NCBI GenBank assembly: GCA_019347575.1
Contig: JAHWKY010000009.1
Coordinates: 62,001 to 126,000 of the forward strand
DNA length: 64,000 bases
DNA from: Actinomycetota bacterium
Lineage (GTDB): Bacteria > Actinomycetota > Nitriliruptoria > Nitriliruptorales > Nitriliruptoraceae
Direction of reading: 5' to 3'
Shown here: positions 25,092 to 32,032 of the stretch, piece by piece
Numbering within the stretch: the first letter of the stretch is position 1
Layout of the letters: every line of letters begins with the position of its first letter
The notes under the pieces: generated by a model
Database searches by the model: none
Seen by the model: the letters and a program-made list of their open reading frames with translations, nothing else
Told to the model about the DNA's origin: nothing
Position numbers and translations under genes: made by a program

Positions 25092-26096
25092 TCACTCGTC
25101 GCGGGGCGAGCCCTCCTCGTCCGATGCGTGGGTGTCAGGGCCGGTGCGCAGCCGGGCGACGCCAGCCTCGAGCTCGCGCAGCGTCCGCACGTCACGGGTG
25201 AGGCTGCGCTTGAGTCGGTCGAGGTGCTGGACGGCGTGGCCGAGCACGTCCGGTCCCTCCCCCTCCCACGCCGGGCAGAGCGACCGGAAGTCGCACCACC
25301 CGCAGAGGTGGTTCGGTTGCGGGTCGTAGCGCCCGTCGCGGATAGCCGCGACGGTGTCACGCACGGTCCGCCGCGCGCCGTCGAGGTCGATCTCGTGGGT
25401 CGGCACGCTCACGCGGACCCCGGCGACGACGAAGTCCAGCGTCACGGCGGCTGGGAGCTGGCCGTAGAGGTGCTCGCAGGCGAGGGCGTAGATCGCGAGC
25501 TGGAGCGACCCGCGGACCTTCTCGCGGTCACGGACTCGCTTCGAGGTCTTGTAGTCGATGACCTCGAGCTCACCGGTCTCGGGATCGACGTCGACACGGT
25601 CGATGGATCCCACGATCACGGCGACGCCCTCGAACGGCAGCTCGAACCACCGCTCCACGTCGGCGGGCAGCCGGTACGTCGGGGCCTCACGCCGGTGGAA
25701 GCGGCGGAGGACATCCTGCGCGAAGCGGTAGTACGCGAGCTGTTCGTCACGATCGACTTCACGGAAGCCGGCCGTGTCCCACGCGTCGTAGAGGAAGCCC
25801 AGCAGCTCGTCCACGCTCGGCGGGGTGGGCAGCTTGCGGTCGTAGAACCGCTCGAGCGCGGTGTGGATCGACGTCCCGAACGAGAGGGCCGGGGCCGGCT
25901 CGCCCGGGATGCGGTCGATGTAGCTGAAACGGAACTCCGCGGGGCAGCGGCGGTAGGTGTCGATGCGGCTGAACGACAGCCGCAGGCGCCCCAGATCGTC
26001 GTACATCGGCGGTGCGGTGGGCTCGAACCGATCCAGCTCGGGCCCGAGCTCGTGGTCGTCGAGGAGCCGCAGCGCGGCCGCCTGCCCGCCGGTCAC
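25092..26096 (-). CDS. RecB-family PD-(D/E)XK exonuclease with an Fe-S cluster motif
   Basis: A 334-residue stand-alone nuclease domain (PDDEXK_1). Motifs: LSFSRIDTYRRCPAEFRFSYIDRIP (about 43-67), SFGTSIHTALERFY, and the catalytic GSIDRVDVDPETGELEVIDYKTSK (Asp ... Glu-x-x-Asp-Tyr-Lys). The QLAIYALACEH helix and the Cys triplet LCGWCDFRSLCP near residue 282 follow. With C57 in RRCP these cysteines match the four-Cys [4Fe-4S] staple of AddB/Cas4-type nucleases. A helical C-terminal tail of about 45 residues is extra. Start GTG at 26096. No helicase partner or cas gene is adjacent, so it is probably a housekeeping repair nuclease. Confidence 0.82.
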   Translation of the reverse strand: MTGGQAAALRLLDDHELGPELDRFEPTAPPMYDDLGRLRLSFSRIDTYRRCPAEFRFSYIDRIPGEPAPALSFGTSIHTALERFYDRKLPTPPSVDELLGFLYDAWDTAGFREVDRDEQLAYYRFAQDVLRRFHRREAPTYRLPADVERWFELPFEGVAVIVGSIDRVDVDPETGELEVIDYKTSKRVRDREKVRGSLQLAIYALACEHLYGQLPAAVTLDFVVAGVRVSVPTHEIDLDGARRTVRDTVAAIRDGRYDPQPNHLCGWCDFRSLCPAWEGEGPDVLGHAVQHLDRLKRSLTRDVRTLRELEAGVARLRTGPDTHASDEEGSPRDE

Positions 26097-26218
26097 CTCT
26101 CCACCTCGCCGCTCGTACTCGCTGTCGCCTCGAACCGCCGAGACGGTACCCGCCCCGTCACCTGGTCCCACGTATCCCCGACGGACCCTGTGGAGGAGCC
26201 GGTGTCACGCGCCCCGGC

Positions 26219-26998
26219 TCATCGTGCCGTGTTCGCGCCGAGCAGCTCGAGCACGCGGTCGTGGACGTGACCGTTGCTGCTGACCCCGCTACCGCCTGCC
26301 GCGGTAGCGTCCCCGTGGACGTCGGTGAACCGGCCCCCCGCTGCCTCGACGATCACCTTCACGGCTGCGAGGTCCCACAGGCTGACCGCCGCCTCGACCG
26401 CCGCCTCGATCGAACCCGACGCGACCAGACAGTGCTGCCAGAAATCACCGAACCCGCGTTGGCGCCGGGTGTGCTCGTGGAGGTGGTCGAGGAAAGCGCC
26501 GTAGCCCTCGCGCCGGAAGTAGGTGAAGCCGCCGACGCTCACCTGTCCCTCGGCGAGATCGCGGATGTCCGACACCTCGATCCGTGCCCCGTTGTGGTGC
26601 GCCCCTCCCCCGGCGATGCCGTCCCACCGCGAAGCGAGGGCCGGGGCGCTGACCACGCCGACGACGGGCTCATCGTCGATCGCCAAGGCGATGAGCGTCG
26701 CGAAGACGGGGATGCCGACGATGAAGTTGTTGGTGCCGTCGATCGGGTCGACGATCCAGGTTGGCGCCCCGTCGGGTCCGATGCGTCCGTGCTCTTCCCC
26801 GAGGACGGCGTGACCCGGGTACCTGGCCGCGATCGCGTCACGCAGCGCACGTTCCGTCCCGACATCCGCATCGGTGACGGGGCTCCCATCGCGCTTGGTC
26901 CGAACCTCCATCCCGTGGCGGAAGGCCGGCAACGTGAGGTCATCGGCGCGATCCGCGAGCTCGTGCGCGAAGCTCAGGAACGCGTCGAGGTCGGACAC
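26219..26998 (-). CDS. hisN: Inositol-monophosphatase-family phosphatase, probably histidinol-phosphatase
   Basis: A 259-residue Mg2+-dependent phosphatase. Metal-binding motifs appear in order: VTDADVGTERALRDAI, GEEHG (Glu), WIVDPIDGTNNFIVGIPVFATLIAL (the DPxDGT motif) and SLWDLAAVKVIVEAAGG (WD). The SNG loop near the C-terminus and overall length match actinobacterial HisN, which removes phosphate from histidinol phosphate. Inositol-1-phosphatase or fructose-1,6-bisphosphatase activities are alternatives. Start GTG at 26998; it follows the upstream gene by 7 bases. Confidence 0.78.
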   Translation of the reverse strand: MSDLDAFLSFAHELADRADDLTLPAFRHGMEVRTKRDGSPVTDADVGTERALRDAIAARYPGHAVLGEEHGRIGPDGAPTWIVDPIDGTNNFIVGIPVFATLIALAIDDEPVVGVVSAPALASRWDGIAGGGAHHNGARIEVSDIRDLAEGQVSVGGFTYFRREGYGAFLDHLHEHTRRQRGFGDFWQHCLVASGSIEAAVEAAVSLWDLAAVKVIVEAAGGRFTDVHGDATAAGGSGVSSNGHVHDRVLELLGANTAR

Positions 26999-27005
26999 GC
27001 GTCGA

Positions 27006-27476
27006 TCAGCCCCAGTCGAACGCGACGTCCTCGTAGCGGACTATGATGTCGTTGGGCTGGACGGTGAGGGTGACCTCCTCACGCGGCACCCACAGCGGGA
27101 TGCACGGGCCCTGTCCCGCGTGCCCCATGAGGCAGATCAGGATCTCGCCTTCGTCGTTCACCCCGATGATCTGCCGTGCGTACGACAGCAGCTCGTGGAA
27201 CTCGGCGTTCCCCGCGCGGCGCTTGTGGTAGTCGGTCGCCCAGCGGGCCTCCGACTTGCCGAAGTTCGCGATCATCTGTCCCGCCGCGACCTTCGTCAGA
27301 CCCTTCAAGCTGCGCACGAGCTTGAGCGGCTTGTCCTGCTTCGGGGTCTTGCCCACACGCACGGCTGCGGTGGGTTCGCCGAGAGCGCCCGGCAGGTCCG
27401 ACAGCTCGAAGTTGCCCGCTGCCTGCGCCGCCTTCTGGCGCTCGACGGGGATCTCGACCTCGATCTTGGTGGCCAC
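27006..27476 (-). CDS. Conserved hypothetical protein upstream of hisN
   Basis: A 156-residue protein with a Lys-rich N-terminal half (VRVGKTPKQDKPLKLVRSLKGLTKVAAGQMIANFGKS) and a beta-rich C-terminal half (GEILICLMGHAGQGPCIPLWVPREEVTLTVQPNDIIV). No catalytic motif is recognised. The start is GTG at 27476, with AGGAG at correct spacing; a TATCCT -10-like box lies at 27527-27532. It is probably co-transcribed with hisN. Function unknown. Confidence 0.6.
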   Translation of the reverse strand: MATKIEVEIPVERQKAAQAAGNFELSDLPGALGEPTAAVRVGKTPKQDKPLKLVRSLKGLTKVAAGQMIANFGKSEARWATDYHKRRAGNAEFHELLSYARQIIGVNDEGEILICLMGHAGQGPCIPLWVPREEVTLTVQPNDIIVRYEDVAFDWG

Positions 27477-27526
27477 GCGTGACTCCTGCGGGTGGGCGTG
27501 TGGGGACTGGGATGGCGTTGGCCGCA

Positions 27527-27532
27527 AGGATA
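27527..27532 (-). promoter_or_regulatory. -10 element (TATCCT) of the hypothetical-hisN operon
   Basis: TAnnnT hexamer on the minus strand in the gap between tRNA-Glu and the gene at 27476, about 50 bases before its start codon. It is one of few AT-rich spots in the gap. Confidence 0.35.
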
Positions 27533-27585
27533 CGGGCTGCCCGGCGGGACGCCGACCGGGACGTGAACCAACCGCCCTAGCTACG

Positions 27586-27658
27586 CACCCCCAACGGGAT
27601 TCGAACCCGTGTCACCACCTTGAAAGGGTGGGATCCTGGACCGCTGGACGATGGGGGC
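27586..27658 (-). tRNA. tRNA-Glu (anticodon UUC)
   Basis: The minus strand reads GCCCCCA for the acceptor 5' arm and TGGGGGT for the 3' arm, with a G-U pair at the end and discriminator G. The anticodon stem CCACC/GGTGG holds loop CTTTCAA, giving anticodon TTC. The T arm is ACGGG-TTCGAAT-CCCGT. Length is 73 bases and CCA is not encoded. The cloverleaf is complete and matches typical actinobacterial tRNA-Glu. No integrase or attachment-site duplication is seen beside it. Confidence 0.96.
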
Positions 27659-27688
27659 TCGGGGGCGGGAAGGTACCGCAGGGCCATC

Positions 27689-28435
27689 TCAGGACCGGAC
27701 GGCGACCGACCGCGGGTGCGGACGCGTGGAGCCGTGTCGGTGGGTCACGCCCCACACGAGCACCCGCCACAGGGCCTCGAACACGATCGCGCGGCTGATC
27801 TTGCTCGCCCCGTGGCTGCGTTCGACGAACCGGATCGGCACCTCGGCGATCCGGAACCCCTCCCACCACGTGCGCAGGGCGGTCTCGAGCTGGAACGAGT
27901 AGCCCTCGGAGCGCAGGTCGCCGAGGTCGATCTCCTCGAGCACCTCCCGGCGGTAGGCGCGGAACCCGCTCGTCGCGTCGCGCACCGGGATACCGGTGAC
28001 CGCCTGTACGTAGCGGTTCCCGCCCTTCGAGAGCGCCCGTCGGTGCCAGGGCCAGTTCTCGACCTCGCCGCCGTCGACGTAGCGGCTCCCCACCACCAGA
28101 TCGGCGGAACCGGTCGCCTCGAGCAGCGCCGGGAGTTGCTCGGGCAGGTGCGACAGATCGGCGTCCATCTCGACGAGCACGTCGTAGCCCACCTCCAGGC
28201 CGCGACCGAGGCCGAGGCGGTAGGCCGAGCCGAGACCGCTCTTGCGTTCGCGGTGCAGCACCGTCACGCGCTCGCTGCCGCCCGCGAGCGCGTCGGCGAT
28301 GTCGCCGGTGCCGTCCGGGGAGCCGTCGTCGACGATGACGACGTCGACCGGAGCGACCGCGAGGACGCGATCCACCAGCGACTCGAGCGTTCCACGCTCG
28401 TTGTACGTGGGGATCACCACCAGGGCGGTGCTCAC
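27689..28435 (-). CDS. Polyprenol-phosphate mannosyltransferase (DPM1/Ppm1-like GT2)
   Basis: A 248-residue GT-A glycosyltransferase. It begins STALVVIPTYNERGTLESLVDRVL and has VVIVDDGSPDGTGDIAD (nucleotide binding), GLGSAYRLGLGRGLEVGYDVLVEMDADLSH (the DxD metal site), GSRYVDGG and GVRDATSGFRAYRR. This is the standard dolichol/polyprenol-phosphate mannose synthase pattern. In actinobacteria Ppm1 supplies the mannose donor for lipoglycans and O-mannosylation, and is next to or fused with Lnt, exactly as found here. The GTG at 28435 overlaps the lnt stop by 4 bases. Confidence 0.9.
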   Translation of the reverse strand: MSTALVVIPTYNERGTLESLVDRVLAVAPVDVVIVDDGSPDGTGDIADALAGGSERVTVLHRERKSGLGSAYRLGLGRGLEVGYDVLVEMDADLSHLPEQLPALLEATGSADLVVGSRYVDGGEVENWPWHRRALSKGGNRYVQAVTGIPVRDATSGFRAYRREVLEEIDLGDLRSEGYSFQLETALRTWWEGFRIAEVPIRFVERSHGASKISRAIVFEALWRVLVWGVTHRHGSTRPHPRSVAVRS

Positions 28436-30084
28436 GTGTCCAGCTCCTGACGTGCACGGCGGCGCGCGACCCACGACGCGGCGGATGCGATGACGAGCAC
28501 GAGCACCGCGAAGCGGGTGACCAGTCCGGTGACGTCTCCGACGCGGAGGAACACCGTGCTCTGGGACACGACGGGGAGGTCAGCGCGGATCGCGGCGGCA
28601 GTGTAGAGGTCGGTCTGCTGGGTCACCGAACCGTCAGGCGAGGCGAACGCCGACACGCCCGACAGCGACGCGTGCACGACCCACCGGCCGGTCTCCACCG
28701 CCCGCATCCGCGACTGTGCGAGGTGCTGCGCCGGCTCGCTGCTGCGCCCGAAGGAGGCGTCGTTCGTGGACGCGAGCACGAGCCCCGCGTCACCGGCCAG
28801 CACGTTGCTGCGGACGATCTCGGGGAACAACGTCTCGAAGCAGATGGCCACCGCGACGTTGACGTCACCCAGGTGCAGCGTCTGTGGGCCGTCACCCGGC
28901 AACCCATCCCGCGGTACCTGGCGGAAAGGGCCGATGTCACCGATGAGCCACCGCCACGGGACGTACTCGCCGAAGGGGACGAGGCGCCGCTTCACGTAGC
29001 GATCGACGATGTTGCCCGACCCGTCCACGACGATGGCGGTGTTCAGGAAGGTCCCGGGACGGGGACCGTCGAGGTTCACACCGACGATGAAGTTCCCACC
29101 CACGACCTCCGCTCCGCGTTCCAGGTACGGCAGGAGGTCGGCGCCGCGTTCGGTCGTGGGATCGCGGTCGATGCTGCTCTCGGGCCACACGGTCACATGG
29201 GGCCGTCCCTGCCGAGCAACGCTGCGTTCCGTCAGTTCGACGAGCTGAGCGGCGATGATGCGGTCGATCTCCCTCCCCGGCAGTGCGCGTTCCTCAGCGT
29301 CGTTGCCCTGCACGGCGAGCACGTCGACGGTGCGTCCCGACGTGCCCGGCGCGGCCGGTTGCACCAGCAGCGGACCAGCGAGCCCCAGGGCGACGGCCGT
29401 GGCGCCGGCCGCGAACCGGACACGATCGCCACCTCGGGCTCGATCCGACACCAGTAGGGCGAGCCCAGCCGCGGTGAGGACCGTCAGCAGCGTGAGGCCT
29501 CGGACACCGCCGACGCGGGCGAAGGCGAGGAACGGTGAACCGAGGTGGGCGTACCCGAGGCCGCCCCAGTCGAACCCGTTCAAGGGGAACAGGCCCCTCC
29601 ACGCCTCGAGGCCCGTCCACGCGACCGCGGCGACGAGTGGGAGGAGAGGCCGGTCCGACCACCGCGCGACCAACGCCGCGAAGACCCCCGTGAAGGCGGC
29701 CTCCAGCAGCCCTAGCACGAGCCACGCGACGTGCCCCGCGGGGTTGGCCACCCAGATCAGCAGCGGCAGGAACGTGACGAGGCCGGAGACCAGGCCCAGC
29801 GAGAAGGCCGTCGGGGCGGTGTCGCCGTGTTGACGGGCCCAACGAACGACCAGCAGTAGCAACGTCACCTGCAGGTACGCCAGAGGCCACCAAGCCCACG
29901 GCGGGTGGGCGAGCCAGCCGGCGAGACCCGAGACGCCCGCGAGCGCTAGGAGACCAGCCGACCGCCGACGGTCACGCGCAATCGCGACAGAGCTGGTTGC
30001 GCTTGTCGGCGAGCTGGCTGCCGGCCTTGACGAGGAAGCAGGAGCGGCAGATGAACTCGCCCTCCCGGAGTCGGTCGGCGTCAT
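28432..30084 (-). CDS. lnt: Apolipoprotein N-acyltransferase (N-terminus uncertain)
   Basis: Adds a third acyl chain to the N-terminal Cys of lipoproteins. Several membrane segments are followed by a nitrilase-type domain: VTVWPESSIDRDP (catalytic Glu), YVKRRLVPFGEYVPWR (catalytic Lys region) and NVAVAICFETLFPEIVR (catalytic Cys), then LVLASTNDASFGRSSEPAQH and a C-terminal membrane helix. It is coupled to the Ppm1-like gene, the actinobacterial arrangement. The start is unclear. No ATG/GTG/TTG exists between the ATG at 30084 (which overlaps the upstream DUF4193-like gene by 113 bases) and a GTG at 29868 inside TM1. An ATT at 29982 sits where the protein should begin. The ATG is given for want of better. 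Confidence 0.85.
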   Translation of the reverse strand: MTPTDSGRASSSAAPASSSRPAASSPTSATSSVAIARDRRRSAGLLALAGVSGLAGWLAHPPWAWWPLAYLQVTLLLLVVRWARQHGDTAPTAFSLGLVSGLVTFLPLLIWVANPAGHVAWLVLGLLEAAFTGVFAALVARWSDRPLLPLVAAVAWTGLEAWRGLFPLNGFDWGGLGYAHLGSPFLAFARVGGVRGLTLLTVLTAAGLALLVSDRARGGDRVRFAAGATAVALGLAGPLLVQPAAPGTSGRTVDVLAVQGNDAEERALPGREIDRIIAAQLVELTERSVARQGRPHVTVWPESSIDRDPTTERGADLLPYLERGAEVVGGNFIVGVNLDGPRPGTFLNTAIVVDGSGNIVDRYVKRRLVPFGEYVPWRWLIGDIGPFRQVPRDGLPGDGPQTLHLGDVNVAVAICFETLFPEIVRSNVLAGDAGLVLASTNDASFGRSSEPAQHLAQSRMRAVETGRWVVHASLSGVSAFASPDGSVTQQTDLYTAAAIRADLPVVSQSTVFLRVGDVTGLVTRFAVLVLVIASAASWVARRRARQELDT

Positions 30085-30379
30085 CGTCCTCATCGTCCTC
30101 ATCGTCGACGACGACGTCGACCTCGTCGTCATCGAAGCCGGCGAGAACGTCAAGCTCCTCGTCCTCGGCGACGTCGTCCTCGTCCGCCTCGACGTCCTCG
30201 ACCGGGACCTCGAGCGGTTCGTCGTCGGGTTCGGTGAAGTCGGGTGCGAGTTCCTCCTCGAGCTCGGCGATGGCTTCCTCGTCGAGCTCGTCGTCGTCCT
30301 CTTCCTCTTCCTCGTCGCCGGCCTCCTCGAACTCCTCGAGCTCGACGTCCTCCGCGTCCTCCGCACGCTTGCGGGCCAC
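29972..30379 (-). CDS. DUF4193-like acidic zinc-binding protein
   Basis: A 135-residue protein with a very acidic N-terminal two-thirds (long Glu/Asp runs between residues 20 and 100). The C-terminal Zn module is EFICRSCFLVKAGSQLADKRN then LCRDC (two CxxC pairs). The tail matches the DUF4193 family, conserved in actinobacteria and of unknown function. The acidic region may mimic nucleic acid. The GTG at 30379 (VARKRAED) has AGGAG upstream. It overlaps the 5' region of lnt. Confidence 0.75.
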   Translation of the reverse strand: MARKRAEDAEDVELEEFEEAGDEEEEEDDDELDEEAIAELEEELAPDFTEPDDEPLEVPVEDVEADEDDVAEDEELDVLAGFDDDEVDVVVDDEDDEDDDADRLREGEFICRSCFLVKAGSQLADKRNQLCRDCA

Positions 30380-30467
30380 ACCTCGCTCCTGGTTCGACCG
30401 TCCGGGACTTCGAGCGCGCGCGTTGTACCGCGTGCGCGGACGGGGCGCAAACGTGTCGGTGTGGACC

Positions 30468-30503
30468 GGGGGGCTCCGGAGAACCGGTTCTCCAGAGCCC
30501 CCC
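30468..30503. repeat. 36-bp near-perfect palindrome
   Basis: Arms GGGGGGCTC (30468-30476) and GAGCCCCCC (30495-30503) enclose GGAGAACC/GGTTCTCC with no loop; there is one C-A mismatch between the two halves. It has no T-run on either side. It may be a bidirectional terminator or a protein-binding cruciform, upstream of the DUF4193-like gene. Confidence 0.7.
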
Positions 30504-30728
30504 GTCGACTCGTGCTCCGTCGTGCCGTTGGGTCCGGCCGCGGCCTGGCGGTGGCGCGACGCGTTTTCTACTGAGCGCGCTCGGAACACGGGAGGTCGGG
30601 TAGCGAGCTGACGCGGGCCCCGTCGCGATCCGCCCCCCACGTCGTCGGACCCACCTCCTCACGGAACCGGGTCGTAGGGTGGTCGCGGTCGGCGCCACCG
30701 TCAAGGGTCCTGGCGACTCGACCGCGGA

Positions 30729-30749
30729 GGTGTCCGCTGACCGGACACC
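30729..30749 (-). terminator. Hairpin after kal, probable terminator of the lysine operon
   Basis: GGTGTCCG and CGGACACC pair perfectly around a CTGAC loop, 26 bases downstream of the kal stop. No U-tract follows on the minus strand, as is common in high-GC actinobacteria. Confidence 0.5.
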
Positions 30750-30774
30750 ACTGCCCGCGCACGGCTCAGCGTCC

Positions 30775-31167
30775 TCAGGCGCGCTGACGGTCAGCTGGTG
30801 TCACGCACGTCCCCGCGGCGCGGACGGCGACCAGCGGATCGTCCAGGATGCTCGCCGCGGAACCGGACACTTCGGGCTCCGCCCGCGCGTACACCACGCA
30901 CTCGAACACCATGTGCCGCGACGTCCGCCCCTCCCGATCGATGCGACCGCGGACCTCGACGAAGTCGCCCGCCACGACCGGGGCGAGGAACTCGATCTCC
31001 TCGTAGGCACGGAACAGGCCCTCGTCGCCGTCCCGGCGCACCAGCAGCTCCGTCGCCACGTCGCCGAACAGCATCAGCGCGTGCGCCCCGTCGATCAGGC
31101 CACCGCCGTAGTGCGCATCCGCGGCTGACAGCCGGCGCCGGTGCACGACCTCCCAACCCTCGGTCAT
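30775..31167 (-). CDS. kal: 3-aminobutyryl-CoA ammonia-lyase (Kal, hotdog fold)
   Basis: Predicted to deaminate 3-aminobutyryl-CoA to crotonyl-CoA late in lysine degradation. The 130-residue protein is a single hotdog domain: SAADAHYGGGLIDGAHALMLFGDVATELLVRRDGDEG at the N-terminus, with the helix-start motif seen in Kal, and VVAGDFVEVRGRIDREGRTSRHMVFE for the central strands. Its place at the end of the kdd-kamDE operon supports this over a generic thioesterase. The start is ATG at 31167, inside copy 1 of a 65-bp tandem duplication. The ATG in copy 2 is out of frame with it. Confidence 0.85.
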   Translation of the reverse strand: MTEGWEVVHRRRLSAADAHYGGGLIDGAHALMLFGDVATELLVRRDGDEGLFRAYEEIEFLAPVVAGDFVEVRGRIDREGRTSRHMVFECVVYARAEPEVSGSAASILDDPLVAVRAAGTCVTPADRQRA

Positions 31168-31293
31168 GCCTCTCCCCTTGAGGGGGGAGGGGCCGGCGTT
31201 GCCGGCCTGGGGGGTGATGTCTGATCGGTCATGCCTCCCCCCTTGAGGGGGGAGGGGCCGGCGTTGCCGGCCTGGGGGGTGATGTCTGATCGG
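31164..31293. repeat. 65-bp tandem duplication spanning the kamE stop / kal start junction
   Basis: Copy 1 is 31164-31228 and copy 2 is 31229-31293; they differ at one base. Each copy holds two hairpins: CCTCCCCCC-TTGA-GGGGGGAGG (one arm base changed in copy 1) and GGCCGGC-GTT-GCCGGCC. Each copy also contains a TCATGCC, which on the minus strand is GGCATGA: an ATG overlapping a TGA. In copy 2 the TGA is the kamE stop; in copy 1 the ATG is the kal start. Confidence 0.95.
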
Positions 31294-32032
31294 ACCGTGC
31301 GACCCCGACACGAGCGGCGAGCGCGTGCGCGAGGTAGCTGGCGACCTCCCGCGGTGTCGTCCCCGCCCCGAACACCGCGTCCAGGCCGAGCTCCGCGGCC
31401 AGAGCGGGCTGTAGACGGGGTCCACCGGCGATGACGATCACCCCGTCACGGATCCCGGCGTCGACCAGGTTCGTCACCAGGCGCGCGAGGTGGTGTCGGT
31501 GGGCATCGCGTTGCGTGACGACCTGGCTGACCAGCAGCGCGTCCGCACGACGGTCCTGTGCGATGCTCACCAGCTCCTCCGAACTGACCTGAGCGCCGAG
31601 GTTGTGGATCTCGAGCTCACGGTAGTACTCCAGGCCCTTGTCGCCGGCGTAACCCTTGAGGTTGAGGATGGCGTCGAGTCCCACCGTGTGTGCGTCGGTC
31701 TCGATGCATGCTCCGAGCACGATGCACCTGCGCTTGAGGACCTCGCGGATGCGCTGGTCGACCTCCTGGGGCGACAGCAGGGGGTACCGACGCTCCTCCA
31801 CCTCCAAAGCGTCCAGGTCGATGTCGTGCAGGACGGCCCCGTAGACGACGAAGAACGTGTAACCGGGCGTCAGCTGCTCCATGTGGGCCACGAACGCGGG
31901 GTGCACGCCCATCGCATCGGCCAACGCGAGTGCCGCCGCCCGCCCGAGCGGACCCGCCTCGACCGGCAGCGTGAAGGACACCTGTACCCGGCCGTCGTCG
32001 GTGGTGTCCCCGTAGGGCCGGATCGTCGTCAC
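31229..32032 (-). CDS. kamE: Lysine 5,6-aminomutase beta subunit (B12-binding)
   Basis: With KamD it moves the terminal amino group of beta-lysine or D-lysine, giving 3,5- or 2,5-diaminohexanoate; needs adenosylcobalamin and PLP. The 267-residue protein has the base-off cobalamin motif DAHTVG (D113-G118, H115 as Co ligand). K126 lies 11 residues after the His, the same spacing as the PLP lysine in the characterised clostridial enzyme. A Rossmann B12 domain (GAQVSSEELVSIAQDRRADALLVS, VIVIAGGPRL) follows. The last ~20 residues (Pro-rich) are encoded by a 65-bp repeat and are probably an added tail. The ATG overlaps the kamD stop. Confidence 0.93.
   Translation of the reverse strand: MTTIRPYGDTTDDGRVQVSFTLPVEAGPLGRAAALALADAMGVHPAFVAHMEQLTPGYTFFVVYGAVLHDIDLDALEVEERRYPLLSPQEVDQRIREVLKRRCIVLGACIETDAHTVGLDAILNLKGYAGDKGLEYYRELEIHNLGAQVSSEELVSIAQDRRADALLVSQVVTQRDAHRHHLARLVTNLVDAGIRDGVIVIAGGPRLQPALAAELGLDAVFGAGTTPREVASYLAHALAARVGVARSDQTSPPRPATPAPPPSRGEA

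Larger units (their letters stand above)
30380..30774. other. 395-base non-coding gap with two strong inverted repeats
   Basis: The gap between the DUF4193-like gene and kal contains the hairpins listed at 30468-30503 and 30729-30749. I see no convincing gene; open frames here are short, lack Shine-Dalgarno sequences and are antisense extensions of neighbours. Promoter elements for the DUF4193-lnt-ppm operon must lie in its left part, but no clear TAnnnT box with good spacing stands out. Confidence 0.6.

Noticed and set aside
25092-26096. Cas4 nuclease
   Set aside because: It has Cas4/AddB-like Fe-S cysteines, but no cas genes or arrays are nearby and the C-terminal tail is different; a RecB-like repair nuclease is the simpler call.
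27586-27658. tRNA-Glu as an attachment site of an integrated island
   Set aside because: No integrase, no repeated tRNA 3' end and no change in gene character on either side.
31164-31293. CRISPR or integrated element at the 65-bp repeats
   Set aside because: Only two directly adjacent copies without spacers, no cas genes, and the units overlap coding starts and stops. A local tandem duplication explains it.
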